A DNA stretch of 64,000 bases from Microbacterium testaceum (GTDB lineage: Bacteria; Actinomycetota; Actinomycetes; Actinomycetales; Microbacteriaceae): NCBI RefSeq assembly GCF_029761935.1, contig NZ_CP121699.1, positions 992,001 to 1,056,000 on the forward strand. Direction: 5' to 3'. The notes under the pieces are model-generated. The model was not told the DNA's origin. It saw only the letters and a program-made list of their open reading frames with translations, and searched no databases. Positions 38,505 through 47,928 of the stretch are shown in pieces; position 1 is the first letter of the stretch, and each line of letters starts with the position of its first letter. The position numbers and the translations under genes were made by a program.

Positions 38505-39428
38505 TCAGATTCCGCCGCCGCTACCCGCGTCGTACTTGCCGAGGCCGCGCTGGGCGACGATCAGCTCGGTGTCGGTGCCGGTCTGGCCCGCCGGCTCCGC
38601 GGGAGCGACGCCCCCGGCCTTCGGCGAGCGGCGCAGGCCGACCTCGACGCGGTGCGCGGCGAACGACAGCGCGAGACACATCGCGACGTAGATGACGCTG
38701 GCGATCATGGCCGCGGGGATCAGCGGTGATCCGTACTCGCCGTTCGAGCCGAGCAGACGCGCGAAGTACAGCAGTTCGGGATAGGTGATGATGAAGCCGA
38801 GGGCGGTGTCCTTCAGCGTCACCACGAGCTGGGCGATGATCACCGGGAGCATGGCGCGGATGGCCTGCGGAAGCAGGATGAGGCGCATCACGCCGGCCTT
38901 GCGCAGACCCACCGCGTAGCCTGCCTCGCTCTGGCCGCGGGGCAGCGCCTCGACGCCGGCGCGGATGACCTCGGACAGCACGGAGCCGTTGTAGAGGATC
39001 AACGCGATGACGACGGCCCAGTACGACGACATGCGGATGCCGATGACGGGGAGCCCGTAGTACAGCAGCAGCATGAAGACGAGGACGGGGACGGCGCGGA
39101 GGATCTCGACGACCCAGCCGACGGGGAGACGCACCCACCGGTGGTCGGACATGCGCCCGATCGCGAGGACGAAGCCCAGCACGAGCGCACCGACGGCGGC
39201 GACGGCGAAGGCCGCGAGAGTGGCCAGGGTCGCCTGCCCGAATCGCTCCCAGATCGCGGTGTACGTGAAGACGTTCCACTTCGCCGCCGAGAACTGCCCG
39301 GTGTCGATGAAACGCCAAACGACGAAGCCGATGACGGCGGCGACGACGAGGAGGGTGATGACGCCGAGGATGCGGTTGCGCACCTGCGCGCGCGGACCCG
39401 GAACGTCATAGAGGACGGAGGAGCTCAT
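38505..39428 (-). CDS. Amino-acid ABC transporter permease (GluD-like)
   Basis: 307 residues from ATG 39428 (ATGA overlap with the other permease). About five to six membrane helices; the inner EAA loop is AGVEALPRGQSEAGYAVGLR followed by KAGVMRLILLPQAIRAMLPV, typical of polar amino-acid permeases. The Pro/Gly-rich C-terminal tail after about residue 270 is long. With the neighbouring genes it forms an importer like corynebacterial gluABCD; glutamate is likely but not proven. Confidence 0.9.
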   Translation of the reverse strand: MSSSVLYDVPGPRAQVRNRILGVITLLVVAAVIGFVVWRFIDTGQFSAAKWNVFTYTAIWERFGQATLATLAAFAVAAVGALVLGFVLAIGRMSDHRWVRLPVGWVVEILRAVPVLVFMLLLYYGLPVIGIRMSSYWAVVIALILYNGSVLSEVIRAGVEALPRGQSEAGYAVGLRKAGVMRLILLPQAIRAMLPVIIAQLVVTLKDTALGFIITYPELLYFARLLGSNGEYGSPLIPAAMIASVIYVAMCLALSFAAHRVEVGLRRSPKAGGVAPAEPAGQTGTDTELIVAQRGLGKYDAGSGGGI

Positions 39429-40075
39429 CGGACGACCTTCCACTTCTTCTCGGCCGCGTTCTGCAGGGCCGCGAGCAGCAGCACCAGGATGACGAAGACC
39501 GCCATCACCAACAGGATGGTGACGAGCTGGTTCTCGCCGTTCTCGCTCATCGTGGCGCGGATGTTGCCGAGGTTCACCACCGAGAAACCGGCCGCCACGG
39601 TGGTGTTCTTGAGCAGGGCGATGAAGACGCTCATCATCGGCGGGATGACCGAACGGGTCGCCTGGGGTAGGACCACGAGCGTCATCACCTGGCCGAAGCC
39701 GAGGCCGAGGGCGCGTGCGGCCTCCGCCTGACCGACGGGCACGGTGTTGATGCCGGAGCGCAGCGTCTCGGCCACGTAGGTCGCCGTGTAGATGCCGAGA
39801 CCGCACACGGCGAGCGTCAGGAAGCTTCCGCGCGGGACATCGATCAGCAGGGGGACGCAGAACGCGAAGAAGAACAGCACCAGCGTGAGGGGCGTGTTCC
39901 GGATCCAGTTGACGTACACCGCACCGACCGCCCGGGCGATGGGCACGGGCGATACGCGCATGGCCGCGACGATGAAGCCGAGTGCGAGCGCGATCAGGCC
40001 GCCGCCCACGAAGAGCACGACCGTTCCCCAGAGCGCCTGCGCCCACAGGTCGGGGTAGTCGAAAATCTGGTTCAC
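39425..40075 (-). CDS. Amino-acid ABC transporter permease (GluC-like)
   Basis: 216 residues. Membrane helices from residue 10 (LWGTVVLFVGGGLIALALGF) on; the EAA loop is SGINTVPVGQAEAARALGLG followed by FGQVMTLVVLPQATRSVIPP. NWIRNTPLTLVLFFFAFCVP is also characteristic. Partner of the downstream permease. Separated from the binding-protein gene by 77 bases that contain a strong hairpin. Confidence 0.9.
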   Translation of the reverse strand: MNQIFDYPDLWAQALWGTVVLFVGGGLIALALGFIVAAMRVSPVPIARAVGAVYVNWIRNTPLTLVLFFFAFCVPLLIDVPRGSFLTLAVCGLGIYTATYVAETLRSGINTVPVGQAEAARALGLGFGQVMTLVVLPQATRSVIPPMMSVFIALLKNTTVAAGFSVVNLGNIRATMSENGENQLVTILLVMAVFVILVLLLAALQNAAEKKWKVVR

Positions 40076-40113
40076 CGTACGCTGTCCGTTCTCTCTCGTC
40101 GTGCTCTACGGGT

Positions 40114-40145
40114 GGTGCGGGCGGCGCGTCGCGGCCGCCCGCACC
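40114..40145 (-). terminator. Intercistronic hairpin after the binding-protein gene
   Basis: GGTGCGGGCGGC (40114-40125) and its exact complement (40134-40145) form a 12-base-pair stem with an eight-base loop, seven bases after the gluB-like stop. Such hairpins usually cut or stabilise the message so that the binding protein is made in excess over the permeases. Confidence 0.65.
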
Positions 40146-40152
40146 CGGGTGA

Positions 40153-41070
40153 TCAGCTGACGGGGTCGACCGCCGGCTGCTCGCCCTTGACGCCCGAGGC
40201 GCCGAGGTTCTTCTCGAAGATGGCCTCCCAGGTGGAGCCGCCGTCGGTGAACATCGTGTTCACGAACTCCTGGAAAGCGGTGTCGCCCTTGGCGATGCCG
40301 ACGCCGTAGCGCTCCTCGCTGAAGGGCTCGCCCGCGATCTTGAGCTTGTCGGGGTCCTGAGCGGCGTAGCCGAGCAGGATGGCCTCGTCGGTCGTGACCG
40401 CGTCGACCTCGCCGTTCTTCAGCTTCTCGACGCACTGCGAGTAGGTGTCGAACTCGACGACCTTGGCGGGAGTCTGCTCACGGATGCGCTGGATCGGCGT
40501 CGAACCGGTCACCGAGCAGACGGTGGTCTCGGCCGTGAGCGAGTCCTTGCCGGTGATGGTGTCGTTGTCGGCAGCGACCAGCAGGCCCTGACCGGTCAGG
40601 AAGTAGGGCCCGGCGAAGGAGATCTGGTCCTTGCGCTTGTCGGTGATCGAGTAGGTGCCGACGTAGTAGTCGATGTCGCCGTTGATGATGGCCTGCTCGC
40701 GGTTCGCCGAGGCGATGGCCTTGTACTCCACCTTCGAGGTGTCGGCCGGGTCGTAGCCGAGCGACGCGGCGATCCAGCGCGCGGTGTCGACGTCGAAGCC
40801 CTTGCGCTCCCCCGTGACGGGGTCGAGGTAGCCGAGACCGGGCTGGTCTTCCTTCACGCCGATGACGATCTTGCCCGCGGACTGGATCTTGTCGAAGGTG
40901 GGGCTGTTCTCGATCGTGACGCCGGTTGCGACCGCGCCGTAGACGGGAGCGTCGGAGCTGCCGCCGTCGGAACCGGGTGCCGCGCCCGGGGTGCCGCTGT
41001 TGCAGGCCGTCAGGGCCAGCAGGCCGGCGGCGACGATGCTCGCGCCGGCGAGAAGACGAGGTTTACGCAT
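40153..41070 (-). CDS. Amino-acid-binding lipoprotein of ABC transporter (GluB-like)
   Basis: 305 residues; AAGGAGATATCAC precedes ATG 41070. Lipoprotein signal: LLAGASIVAAGLLALTACNS with LTAC lipobox and Cys 23. The mature part is a type 3 periplasmic binding fold: GKIVIGVKEDQPGLGYLDPV, GFDVDTARWIAASLGYD, NGDIDYYVGTYSITDKRKDQ, NGEVDAVTTDEAILLGYAAQ. Captures an acidic or polar amino acid at the outer membrane face of the cell. Confidence 0.92.
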   Translation of the reverse strand: MRKPRLLAGASIVAAGLLALTACNSGTPGAAPGSDGGSSDAPVYGAVATGVTIENSPTFDKIQSAGKIVIGVKEDQPGLGYLDPVTGERKGFDVDTARWIAASLGYDPADTSKVEYKAIASANREQAIINGDIDYYVGTYSITDKRKDQISFAGPYFLTGQGLLVAADNDTITGKDSLTAETTVCSVTGSTPIQRIREQTPAKVVEFDTYSQCVEKLKNGEVDAVTTDEAILLGYAAQDPDKLKIAGEPFSEERYGVGIAKGDTAFQEFVNTMFTDGGSTWEAIFEKNLGASGVKGEQPAVDPVS

Positions 41071-41202
41071 GTGATATCTCCTTGGTTACGTGTGCTGTGC
41101 GGATAAGGGTCGTCGGTGACGGCGCGCGAGATCGACCGGGGGGAACGGTGCGTATGCGGTCGGCGGAAGAACCTCCTCGTTCATCGCCGTCAGGTGAAAG
41201 CC

Positions 41203-41961
41203 TCAGTGCGTGATGAGCTTCGAGAGGAAGTCCTTCGCGCGATCGGATTCGGGGTGCGTGAAGAACTGCTCCGGGGTCGCCTGCTCGACGATCTGCCCGT
41301 CGGCCATGAACACCACGCGGTTCGCGGCCTTGCGTGCGAAGCCCATCTCGTGCGTGACGACGATCATCGTCATGCCGTCCTTGGCGAGGCCGACCATCAC
41401 GTCGAGCACCTCGTTGATCATCTCGGGGTCGAGAGCCGAGGTCGGCTCGTCGAAGAGCATGACCTTGGGCTTCATCGCCAGCGCGCGGGCGATCGCCACA
41501 CGCTGCTGCTGTCCGCCCGAGAGCTGGGCGGGGAGCTTGTCGGCCTGGTGGCCGACGCCCACGCGATCCAAAAGCGCGCGCGCCTCTTTCTCGGCATCCG
41601 CCTTCTTCATCTTGCGGACCTTGATGGGCCCGAGCGTGACGTTCTCGAGGATCGTCAGGTGCGCGAAGAGGTTGAACGACTGGAACACCATGCCGACATC
41701 GGCACGCAGTTCGGCCAGGCCCTTCCCCTCTTTGGGAAGCTCCTTGCCGTCGATGGTGATCGATCCGCTCGTGATGGTCTCGAGCCGGTTGATAGTGCGG
41801 CACAGCGTCGACTTGCCGGAACCCGACGGGCCGATCACCACGACGACCTCTCCGCGGTCGACGGTGAGGTCGATGTCTTTCAGAGCCTGGAACTGCCCAT
41901 AGTGCTTCTGGACGTCGGCGACGACGACCAGGGGCTCGGTCTTCGGGGGAACGGATGCCAT
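41203..41961 (-). CDS. Amino-acid ABC transporter ATP-binding protein (GluA-like)
   Basis: 252 residues. Walker [20 protein letters not shown]-loop MVFQSFNLF, signature [20 protein letters not shown], Walker [16 protein letters not shown] and switch His in VTHEMGF. Energises the permeases. TAGGGT (41973-41968) stands six bases before ATG 41961, so the operon probably begins with a leaderless message. 132 bases separate it from the binding-protein gene; nothing clear is seen there apart from that gene's ribosome site. Confidence 0.95.
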   Translation of the reverse strand: MASVPPKTEPLVVVADVQKHYGQFQALKDIDLTVDRGEVVVVIGPSGSGKSTLCRTINRLETITSGSITIDGKELPKEGKGLAELRADVGMVFQSFNLFAHLTILENVTLGPIKVRKMKKADAEKEARALLDRVGVGHQADKLPAQLSGGQQQRVAIARALAMKPKVMLFDEPTSALDPEMINEVLDVMVGLAKDGMTMIVVTHEMGFARKAANRVVFMADGQIVEQATPEQFFTHPESDRAKDFLSKLITH

Positions 41962-42036
41962 GCCTTCACCCTATGAGGATGCTGGGCGCCCGACCACATT
42001 CCTGCGCACGCCTTAACCGTTCTGTAACAGCAGGGG

Positions 42037-42834
42037 TCAGCGCGCGCGCTGCGCGAAAGCCGTCTCGTAGAGGCAGACACTCGCCGCGGTGGCCAGGTTC
42101 AAAGACTCGGCGCGACCGTAGATCGGCAGGCGCAGAGCGAGGTCGGCCTGCGCGAGGGCGGACTCGTCGAGCCCCCGCGCCTCGTTGCCGAACAACCAGG
42201 CCGTCGGCTCCGACAGCAGCTCTCGGGATGCCAGGAAGTCGGTGCCCTCGACATCGGCGGCGACGATGCGCAGGCCCGCCTCGTGCGCGCGGGCGACGAC
42301 ATCAGCGAGCTCGAGATCGACCGCGACCGGCAGGTGGAAGAGCGAGCCGGTGGTGGAGCGCACGACCTTCGGGTTGTACGGGTCCACGGTCCGGCCGGTC
42401 AGGATCACGGCGTCGGCACCCGCCGCATCCGCGGCCCTGATGATCGTGCCCAGGTTGCCGGGATCGCGCACCTCTTCGCAGATCGCGATGAGGCGCGGCT
42501 CCCCCGCCAGGATGTCCTTCAACGCGGTGGGCGATTGACGGGCCACCGCCACGATGCCCTGGGGCGTCACGGTATCGGCCATGGCGTCGAGCACCGCCTC
42601 GGTGGTGATCTGCAGATCGACACCCGCCTGCTCCGCAGCGTCACGCACATCCGTGTGCTTCTCGAGGGCGGACGGGGTCGCGTAGACCTCCAGCACGGTC
42701 TCGGGCGCCCACGCGAGCGCCTCGCGAGCGGCCTGCGGACCCTCGAGCAGGAACAGACCTGTCTCTTGGCGGGCGGCGCGCTTACTGAGCTTGGCCACGG
42801 CGCGCACCCGCGGCGAACGGGGGTTCTCGAGCAC
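42037..42834 (-). CDS. SpoU/TrmH-family RNA 2'-O-methyltransferase (TsnR-like)
   Basis: 265 residues. N-terminal substrate domain ([20 protein letters not shown]), then the knotted SPOUT domain: [20 protein letters not shown] (motif 1), [20 protein letters not shown] (motif 2), [19 protein letters not shown] (motif 3). Probably methylates 23S rRNA; the exact site is not deducible. Start is GTG 42834 with TACACT (42846-42841) six bases upstream: leaderless. The place after rplT is conserved. Confidence 0.92.
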   Translation of the reverse strand: MLENPRSPRVRAVAKLSKRAARQETGLFLLEGPQAAREALAWAPETVLEVYATPSALEKHTDVRDAAEQAGVDLQITTEAVLDAMADTVTPQGIVAVARQSPTALKDILAGEPRLIAICEEVRDPGNLGTIIRAADAAGADAVILTGRTVDPYNPKVVRSTTGSLFHLPVAVDLELADVVARAHEAGLRIVAADVEGTDFLASRELLSEPTAWLFGNEARGLDESALAQADLALRLPIYGRAESLNLATAASVCLYETAFAQRAR

Positions 42835-42899
42835 GTCCCCAGTGTATGGCCCCGGAGGAATGCATCCCGGGACGCCGCGCGAACGACCCGCGGGAACGA

Positions 42900-42935
42900 C
42901 GAAACGGGCGCCCTCCGGGGAGGACGCCCGTTTCG
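42900..42935 (-). terminator. Terminator of infC-rpmI-rplT
   Basis: CGAAACGGGCG (42900-42910) and its complement (42925-42935), with an inner CCTCC/GGAGG extension. On the minus strand GTTTCGTCGTT closes it, 11 bases after rplT. Confidence 0.75.
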
Positions 42936-42946
42936 GAAGACGTGTC

Positions 42947-43330
42947 TTACGCGGTCTTCGCCGCGTTGACGTCGGTGGGCAGCGCAGCCTTCGCGGTCGC
43001 GACGAGCGACGCGAACACGGCGGGCTCGTTCACGGCGAGCTCGGCGAGCATGCGACGGTCCACCTGCACACCCGCGAGGCCGAGACCCTGGATGAAGCGG
43101 TTGTACGTCATGCCGTTGGCGCGCGACGCGGCGTTGATGCGCTGGATCCACAGACGACGGAAGTCGCCCTTGCGCTTGCGACGGTCACGGTACGCGTAGA
43201 CCAGGGAGTGGGTGACCTGCTCCTTGGCCTTGCGGTACAGGCGCGAACGCTGACCGCGGTAACCGGACGCGCGCTCCAGGATGACGCGACGCTTCTTGTG
43301 GGCGTTTACTGCCCGCTTGACTCTAGCCAT
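42947..43330 (-). CDS. rplT: Ribosomal protein bL20
   Basis: 127 residues, very basic N-terminal extension: [20 protein letters not shown], then [40 protein letters not shown] is the family signature. Binds 23S rRNA early in 50S assembly; in many bacteria it also represses its own operon through the leader RNA. 29 bases after rpmI. Confidence 0.98.
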   Translation of the reverse strand: MARVKRAVNAHKKRRVILERASGYRGQRSRLYRKAKEQVTHSLVYAYRDRRKRKGDFRRLWIQRINAASRANGMTYNRFIQGLGLAGVQVDRRMLAELAVNEPAVFASLVATAKAALPTDVNAAKTA

Positions 43331-43359
43331 TTCTCATTCTTCCTAACGTGCGTCGGCGC

Positions 43360-43554
43360 TCAGAGGCCGAGGAGCTTCTTGGCGACCTTGGAGTCACCCT
43401 TGGCCAGGACCTGCTCCTGGTTCAGGCGACGGGTGCGCTTGGAGGCCTTGCCCTCGAGGTTGTGGCGCATGCCGGCCTGCTGCTTCATGAGCTTGCCGCT
43501 ACCGGTGAGCTTGAAGCGCTTCTTGGCGCCCGAGTGGGTCTTCTGCTTCGGCAT
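43360..43554 (-). CDS. rpmI: Ribosomal protein bL35
   Basis: 64 residues; AAGGAAGACAG precedes ATG 43554. [20 protein letters not shown] and [20 protein letters not shown] are typical. Small basic 50S protein between infC and rplT. Confidence 0.98.
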   Translation of the reverse strand: MPKQKTHSGAKKRFKLTGSGKLMKQQAGMRHNLEGKASKRTRRLNQEQVLAKGDSKVAKKLLGL

Positions 43555-43601
43555 CTGTCTTCCTTCGTTGGGGTTCCCGGCGGAGCGGGAGTCGGGGAGC
43601 T

Positions 43602-44228
43602 TTACTCGGCGGACGCCGGGGCAGCTTCGTCTGTGGGTGCCGATTCGCCTCGAGCGGCACTCCGCGCGGCTTCACGGTTCGCCGTGCGCTGCGCGTTCTG
43701 CTCGGTCTTGACCTCGGACTTGTTCTTGTGAGGGGCGACCACCATCACCATGTTGCGGCCGTCGATCGTGGGGTTCGACTCGACGGTGCCGAACTCGGCG
43801 ACGTCTTCGGCGAACTTGCGGAGCAGACGGACACCCTGCTCGGGACGCGACTGCTCGCGACCGCGGAACAGGATCATGGCCTTCACCTTGTCGCCCGCCT
43901 GCAGGAGCCCCTCGGCGCGCTTGAGCTTGGTGATGTAGTCGTGAGCCTCGATCTTCAGACGGAACCGGACCTCTTTGAGGACGGTGTTCGCCTGGTTACG
44001 ACGCGTCTCTTTGGCCTTCTGAGCGGCCTCGTACTTGAACTTGCCGTAATCCATGATCTTGACCACGGGCGGCTTCGAGCTCGGCGCGACCTCGACCAAG
44101 TCGAGGTCCGCTTCCTGGGCCAGGCGCAGCGCAGCTTCGATTCGGACGATGCCGACCTGCTCGCCGTTGGGTCCGACGAGACGGACCTCCGGGACTCGGA
44201 TGCGCTCGTTGGTGCGGGGATCGCTGAT
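43602..44228 (-). CDS. infC: Translation initiation factor IF-3, probable AUC start
   Basis: 208 residues if translation starts at ATC 44228: GAGGAG (44240-44235) lies six bases before it and the protein would begin (I)[19 protein letters not shown], the usual actinobacterial N-terminus. An ATG at 44246 adds six residues (MKEEFR) but has no good ribosome site and its codons include the GAGGAG. Non-AUG starts allow IF-3 to repress its own translation. Domains: N-terminal (to about 80), linker helix with [14 protein letters not shown], and C-terminal [20 protein letters not shown]. The tail is extended and low complexity. Confidence 0.93.
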   Translation of the reverse strand: MSDPRTNERIRVPEVRLVGPNGEQVGIVRIEAALRLAQEADLDLVEVAPSSKPPVVKIMDYGKFKYEAAQKAKETRRNQANTVLKEVRFRLKIEAHDYITKLKRAEGLLQAGDKVKAMILFRGREQSRPEQGVRLLRKFAEDVAEFGTVESNPTIDGRNMVMVVAPHKNKSEVKTEQNAQRTANREAARSAARGESAPTDEAAPASAE

Positions 44229-44446
44229 GCGGAACTCCTCTTTCATACGGATGGTGGCCGCCGCGATCCGTCGGAATCGCGGGCGAAGAGGAGACACGCC
44301 ACCCGGCACGGTGCTTTCGGCACCGGCTTCTGCACCCAGGCAACCCCGTGCGAAACGGAGCGGAGTGCGGGAACCCGGTAGCCTGGAGCGGCAAGCGCGG
44401 GTGGGATGTGATCCTCTTTCGTACGGAGTGAAACACTCCGAAGCCC
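44229..44446 (-). promoter_or_regulatory. Long structured leader of infC-rpmI-rplT
   Basis: From the TAGACT -10 (44457-44452) the start point is about 44446, giving a leader of about 218 bases. Hairpins: CGGAGTG/CACTCCG (44424-44440, loop AAA) near the 5' end and CGGTGC/GCACCG (44309-44325). A long leader suggests control by L20 or IF-3, as known for this operon elsewhere; the actual structure is inferred. Confidence 0.5.
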
Positions 44447-44450
44447 GCCA

Positions 44451-44457
44451 TAGTCTA
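44451..44457. promoter_or_regulatory. Shared, overlapping -10 boxes of infC and DUF1844 promoters
   Basis: TAGTCT (44451-44456, plus) and TAGACT (44457-44452, minus) overlap almost completely in TAGTCTA, serving two divergent genes. Confidence 0.45.
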
Positions 44458-44471
44458 GCAGAGAGATTCAC

Positions 44472-44897
44472 GTGGACACGATCCCCTCCGACCAGCCCGC
44501 CGACGACCAGGGCGCACACCGCCACGGAGCCGAGGACGAGCGCCTCGCCCGCTGGGAGGAACAGGAGCGCGCCGCGTCCTCCGCCACCCGCGACATTGCC
44601 GATGTCCCCGCCGTCGAAGTCATCACCACCGCGGCCGTCCACCTCATGAGCGCCGCCGCCGTGAAGACCGGACTCGCCGACGACCCCGGCCAGCAGCTCG
44701 ACCTCGACGAGGCCCGCAAGCTCATCAACGCCCTCGCCGGACTCATCACCGCCGGAGCGCCGGAGATCAGCGACATGCACGCGCGTTCCCTGCGCGACGG
44801 CCTGCGGTCGCTGCAGCTGGCCTTCCGCGAGGCGTCGACGATTCAGGACCCGATCGGTAAGGGGCCGGGCGAGAAGTGGACGGGTCCCGTCACGTAG
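44472..44897 (+). CDS. DUF1844 protein
   Basis: 141 residues from GTG 44472. Acidic N-terminal tail, then the conserved helical block [20 protein letters not shown] and [20 protein letters not shown], typical of DUF1844. The gene's divergent position next to infC is conserved in this order of bacteria. Function unknown. TAGTCT at 44451 places the transcript start about nine bases before the GTG. Confidence 0.85.
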   Translation: MDTIPSDQPADDQGAHRHGAEDERLARWEEQERAASSATRDIADVPAVEVITTAAVHLMSAAAVKTGLADDPGQQLDLDEARKLINALAGLITAGAPEISDMHARSLRDGLRSLQLAFREASTIQDPIGKGPGEKWTGPVT

Positions 44898-45018
44898 TTC
44901 TGTCGTTCTGGGGTGGTCCCGGGCTCCGGAATGCCCCCTCCCGCCGCAGGGCACATCCTCCGTGACACCCGTGGGGGTATGAGCGGGGCCCATTCGGCAT
45001 GAGGACAGGGGACGCCGT

Positions 45019-45055
45019 GAGAACAGGCGCTTGGCGGGCGGGTCGGCCTGTTCTC
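45019..45055. terminator. Hairpin between convergent DUF1844 and sseB-like genes
   Basis: GAGAACAGGC (45019-45028) and its exact complement (45046-45055), 17-base loop. No T tract. The rest of the 192-base gap shows only repeated short TGTTCT/AGGACA-like words. Confidence 0.4.
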
Positions 45056-45089
45056 GACGCGCCGTGCTGTTCTGGTGACGGCGCCGCGA

Positions 45090-45890
45090 TCAGGCCTCCG
45101 TGCTGCGGTGGAGCTTGACCGTCAGGGAGTCCACGAGGACGGCGATGCGATCGTCCGCCGACCAGCGCCGGGCGAGGCGCGCCAGCGTGGCATCCAATTC
45201 CTCCTGCTCGAGGCCCGACATGAGCTGCAGGTGCACGACGAGCTCGGGTCCGCGCAGACGACCGGTGGGGTCGCCCGACTCGACGGCGAGATCGAGGACC
45301 GCCAGCTCTCCGGCGATGCTCTCCTGCAGGCCGGTGAAGATCGACGGCGACGTGTGGGCGGGCTCCCACGTCTCGCCCTGCGCGATCGCCCACACGGCGG
45401 GGCGGCGGATCACGAACTCCGTCTCGGACGCAGGGTCGATGACGATGAGCTCGGTGTCGTCCGAGGCCGCCGCCAGTGCCGTGCGCCGCCCGTCGGCCGG
45501 CACCGGTCGTGCGGCGGCATCCCACGTCTGCAGCGCCGTCACCGACGTGAAGACCGGGAGCACCTTGCGGCCGTCGGGGGCGGCGACCGTCACGATCGAC
45601 AACTCCTGGGTCTTGTCGACCTCGAGGCCGTGCGCTCCGACGCCGTGGTCGCCCTTGTCGGCGACCAGCGGGATCAGCAGACGCGCATCGCGATAGGCGT
45701 CGACGATGGCGCGGGCGTCCCCCTCGCCCGCGCGGAACGCCAGGAGCGCGGCCAGCAGCGCGGGGTCGGCCGAACCGTCGTCACCCGAATGCGGGTTCGC
45801 CTGGAAGCTGCGGCCCTCCCACGGAACCCCCGCCGAATCCGCGTGGGCTCCAGGGGCGTGGTCGTGCGGACCGTCAGTGTCCGGCGACAT
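45090..45890 (-). CDS. SseB family protein
   Basis: 266 residues from ATG 45890, overlapping the hisA-type gene by 17 bases. After a disordered tail of ~45 residues come [20 protein letters not shown] and [20 protein letters not shown], the SseB-fold pattern, and a second related half with [20 protein letters not shown]. Cytoplasmic; the role in actinobacteria is unknown. Its place at the end of the his cluster is common in the family Microbacteriaceae, but a link to histidine is not shown. Confidence 0.82.
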   Translation of the reverse strand: MSPDTDGPHDHAPGAHADSAGVPWEGRSFQANPHSGDDGSADPALLAALLAFRAGEGDARAIVDAYRDARLLIPLVADKGDHGVGAHGLEVDKTQELSIVTVAAPDGRKVLPVFTSVTALQTWDAAARPVPADGRRTALAAASDDTELIVIDPASETEFVIRRPAVWAIAQGETWEPAHTSPSIFTGLQESIAGELAVLDLAVESGDPTGRLRGPELVVHLQLMSGLEQEELDATLARLARRWSADDRIAVLVDSLTVKLHRSTEA

Positions 45891-46620
45891 CCAGCGCCTC
45901 GGCCAGGGTGAACTGGCCCGCGTAGAGCGCTTTGCCGACGATCGCGCCCTCGACACCCAGCGGAACGAGGTCGCGCAGAGCCGCGATGTCGTCGAGGCTC
46001 GAGACGCCGCCCGAAGCGACGATCGGCTTGGGGGTGCGCTGCGTCATCTCGCGGAGCAGCTCGATGTTGGGGCCGCGGAGCGTGCCGTCTTTGGTGACGT
46101 CGGTGACGACGTAGCGGCTGCAGCCGGCGTCCTCGAGTCGGTCGAGCACGGTCCACAGGTCGCCGCCCTCGCGGGTCCACCCGCGGGCCGCGAGGGTCGT
46201 TCCCCGCACGTCGAGGCCCACCGCGATCGCCTCGCCGTAGCGGTTGATGACGTCGGCGGCCCACTCGGGGTTCTCGAGGGCGGCGGTGCCGAGGTTGATG
46301 CGGCTCGCGCCGCTCTCGAGGGCGGCCTCGAGCGAACGATCGTCGCGGATGCCGCCCGAGAGCTCGACCTGCACGCCCTTGACCTGCTTGATGACCTTGC
46401 GCATGACGCTCGCGTTGCTGCCGCGCCCGAAGGCCGCGTCGAGGTCCACGAGATGGATCCACTGAGCGCCCTGGCGGGCGAAATCGGCGGCGGCGTCGAC
46501 GGGGTCGCCGTAGCTGGTCTCGGTACCGGCCTCACCCTGGGTCAGACGGACGGCCTTGCCGTCGGCGACGTCGACCGCGGGAAGCAGCACAAGTTCGGGC
46601 GTGGACGCGAAATCGTTCAT
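45874..46620 (-). CDS. priA: Phosphoribosyl isomerase (HisA/PriA type)
   Basis: 248 residues, a TIM barrel: [20 protein letters not shown] with the first catalytic Asp, [56 protein letters not shown] with the second Asp, [20 protein letters not shown]. Isomerises ProFAR for histidine; in most actinobacteria the same enzyme also serves tryptophan synthesis (PriA). GAGGAG lies just upstream of ATG 46620. Confidence 0.94.
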   Translation of the reverse strand: MNDFASTPELVLLPAVDVADGKAVRLTQGEAGTETSYGDPVDAAADFARQGAQWIHLVDLDAAFGRGSNASVMRKVIKQVKGVQVELSGGIRDDRSLEAALESGASRINLGTAALENPEWAADVINRYGEAIAVGLDVRGTTLAARGWTREGGDLWTVLDRLEDAGCSRYVVTDVTKDGTLRGPNIELLREMTQRTPKPIVASGGVSSLDDIAALRDLVPLGVEGAIVGKALYAGQFTLAEALDVAGH

Positions 46621-46666
46621 GGCTCCTCGCACCCTTCGGCGCATCTCGCCGAGCCGGGGCACGAGG

Positions 46667-47317
46667 TCACACAGTAGTCGTGCGCAGGCCGTCGATCCAA
46701 TTGGACAGGAGCCGGATGCCGGCTTCGCCCGACTTCTCCGGGTGGAACTGGGTGGCCGAGAGCGGCCCGTTCTCGACCGCGGCGATGAACGGCGAGCCGT
46801 AGGTGCACCACGTGACCGATGGCTGCGGGAACGGCGGAGTCACCTCGAGCGACCAGTCCTGCGCCGCGTACGAGTGCACGAAGTAGAAGCGCTCGTTCTC
46901 GATGCCGTCGAACAGGCGAGATCCCTCCCCCGCGCTCACCGTGTTCCAGCCCATGTGCGGCAGAACCGGTGCCTCGAGTTCGGCGACGGTTCCGGGCCAC
47001 TCCCCCAGACCCGTGGTGTCGGTGCCACGCTCGATGCCGCGCTCGAACATGACCTGCATGCCCACGCAGATGCCGAGCACCGGCCGACCGCCCGCCAGAC
47101 GACGGTCGATGATCTCGCCGCCACGGCTGTCGTTCAGAGCCCCCATGACCGCGCCGAACGCCCCGACACCGGGGACCAGCAGCCCGTCGGCGTCGAGAAG
47201 CAGACCGCGGTCGGAGGTGAGGCGCGCATCGGCGCCGGCCTCGACGAGCGCCTTGACGGCGGAGTGGACGTTGCCCGAGCCGTAGTCGAAGACCGCGACG
47301 ACGGGTTTCCGCGTCAC
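46667..47317 (-). CDS. hisH: Imidazole glycerol phosphate synthase glutaminase subunit
   Basis: 216 residues. Class I amidotransferase: [34 protein letters not shown], catalytic Cys in [20 protein letters not shown], and His/Glu in [20 protein letters not shown]. Supplies ammonia to HisF, which is not in the window. Overlaps hisB by four bases. Confidence 0.96.
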   Translation of the reverse strand: MTRKPVVAVFDYGSGNVHSAVKALVEAGADARLTSDRGLLLDADGLLVPGVGAFGAVMGALNDSRGGEIIDRRLAGGRPVLGICVGMQVMFERGIERGTDTTGLGEWPGTVAELEAPVLPHMGWNTVSAGEGSRLFDGIENERFYFVHSYAAQDWSLEVTPPFPQPSVTWCTYGSPFIAAVENGPLSATQFHPEKSGEAGIRLLSNWIDGLRTTTV

Positions 47318-47928
47318 AGCGCGCCCTTGGTGCTCGGAATCCCGTCGACCAGCGGGTCGAGGGCCTTCGCCTGTCGGAACGCGCGGGCGAGCGCCTTGTA
47401 CTCGGCCTCCGCGATGTGGTGGGGGTCGCGTCCGCCCAGGACGCGCACGTGAACCGTGAGGCCGGCGTGGATCGAGATCGCCTCGAACGAGTGACGCACG
47501 AGCGAACCGGTGAAGTGACCGCCGATGAGGTGGTGCTCGAAGCCCGCGGGCTCGCCGGTGTGCACGAGGTAGGGACGGCCGCTGATGTCGACCACGGCCT
47601 GCGCGAGGGCCTCGTCGAGCGGCACGAGCGCGTCTCCGTAACGGGCGATGCCGGACTTGTCGCCGAGCGCCTGACGAATGGCCCGCCCGAGCACGATCGA
47701 GGTGTCCTCGACCGTGTGGTGGGCGTCGATGTGCGTGTCACCCGTGGAGCGGACCCGCAGGTCGGTCAGCGAGTGCTTCGCGAACGCGGTGAGCATGTGG
47801 TCGAAGAATGGCACGCTCGTCGAGATGTCGCTCACGCCGCGGCCGTCGAGGTCGAGCTCGAGTTCGACGCGGGACTCGCTCGTCTCTCGCGTGATCGATG
47901 CGGTGCGGGGCGAGGCGGGGCCGGTCAT
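47314..47928 (-). CDS. hisB: Imidazoleglycerol-phosphate dehydratase
   Basis: 204 residues from ATG 47928 (overlap with hisC). Two pseudo-repeats with metal-binding His clusters: [20 protein letters not shown] and [20 protein letters not shown]; then [20 protein letters not shown] and [20 protein letters not shown]. Dehydrates imidazoleglycerol phosphate. Monofunctional form. Confidence 0.97.
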   Translation of the reverse strand: MTGPASPRTASITRETSESRVELELDLDGRGVSDISTSVPFFDHMLTAFAKHSLTDLRVRSTGDTHIDAHHTVEDTSIVLGRAIRQALGDKSGIARYGDALVPLDEALAQAVVDISGRPYLVHTGEPAGFEHHLIGGHFTGSLVRHSFEAISIHAGLTVHVRVLGGRDPHHIAEAEYKALARAFRQAKALDPLVDGIPSTKGAL

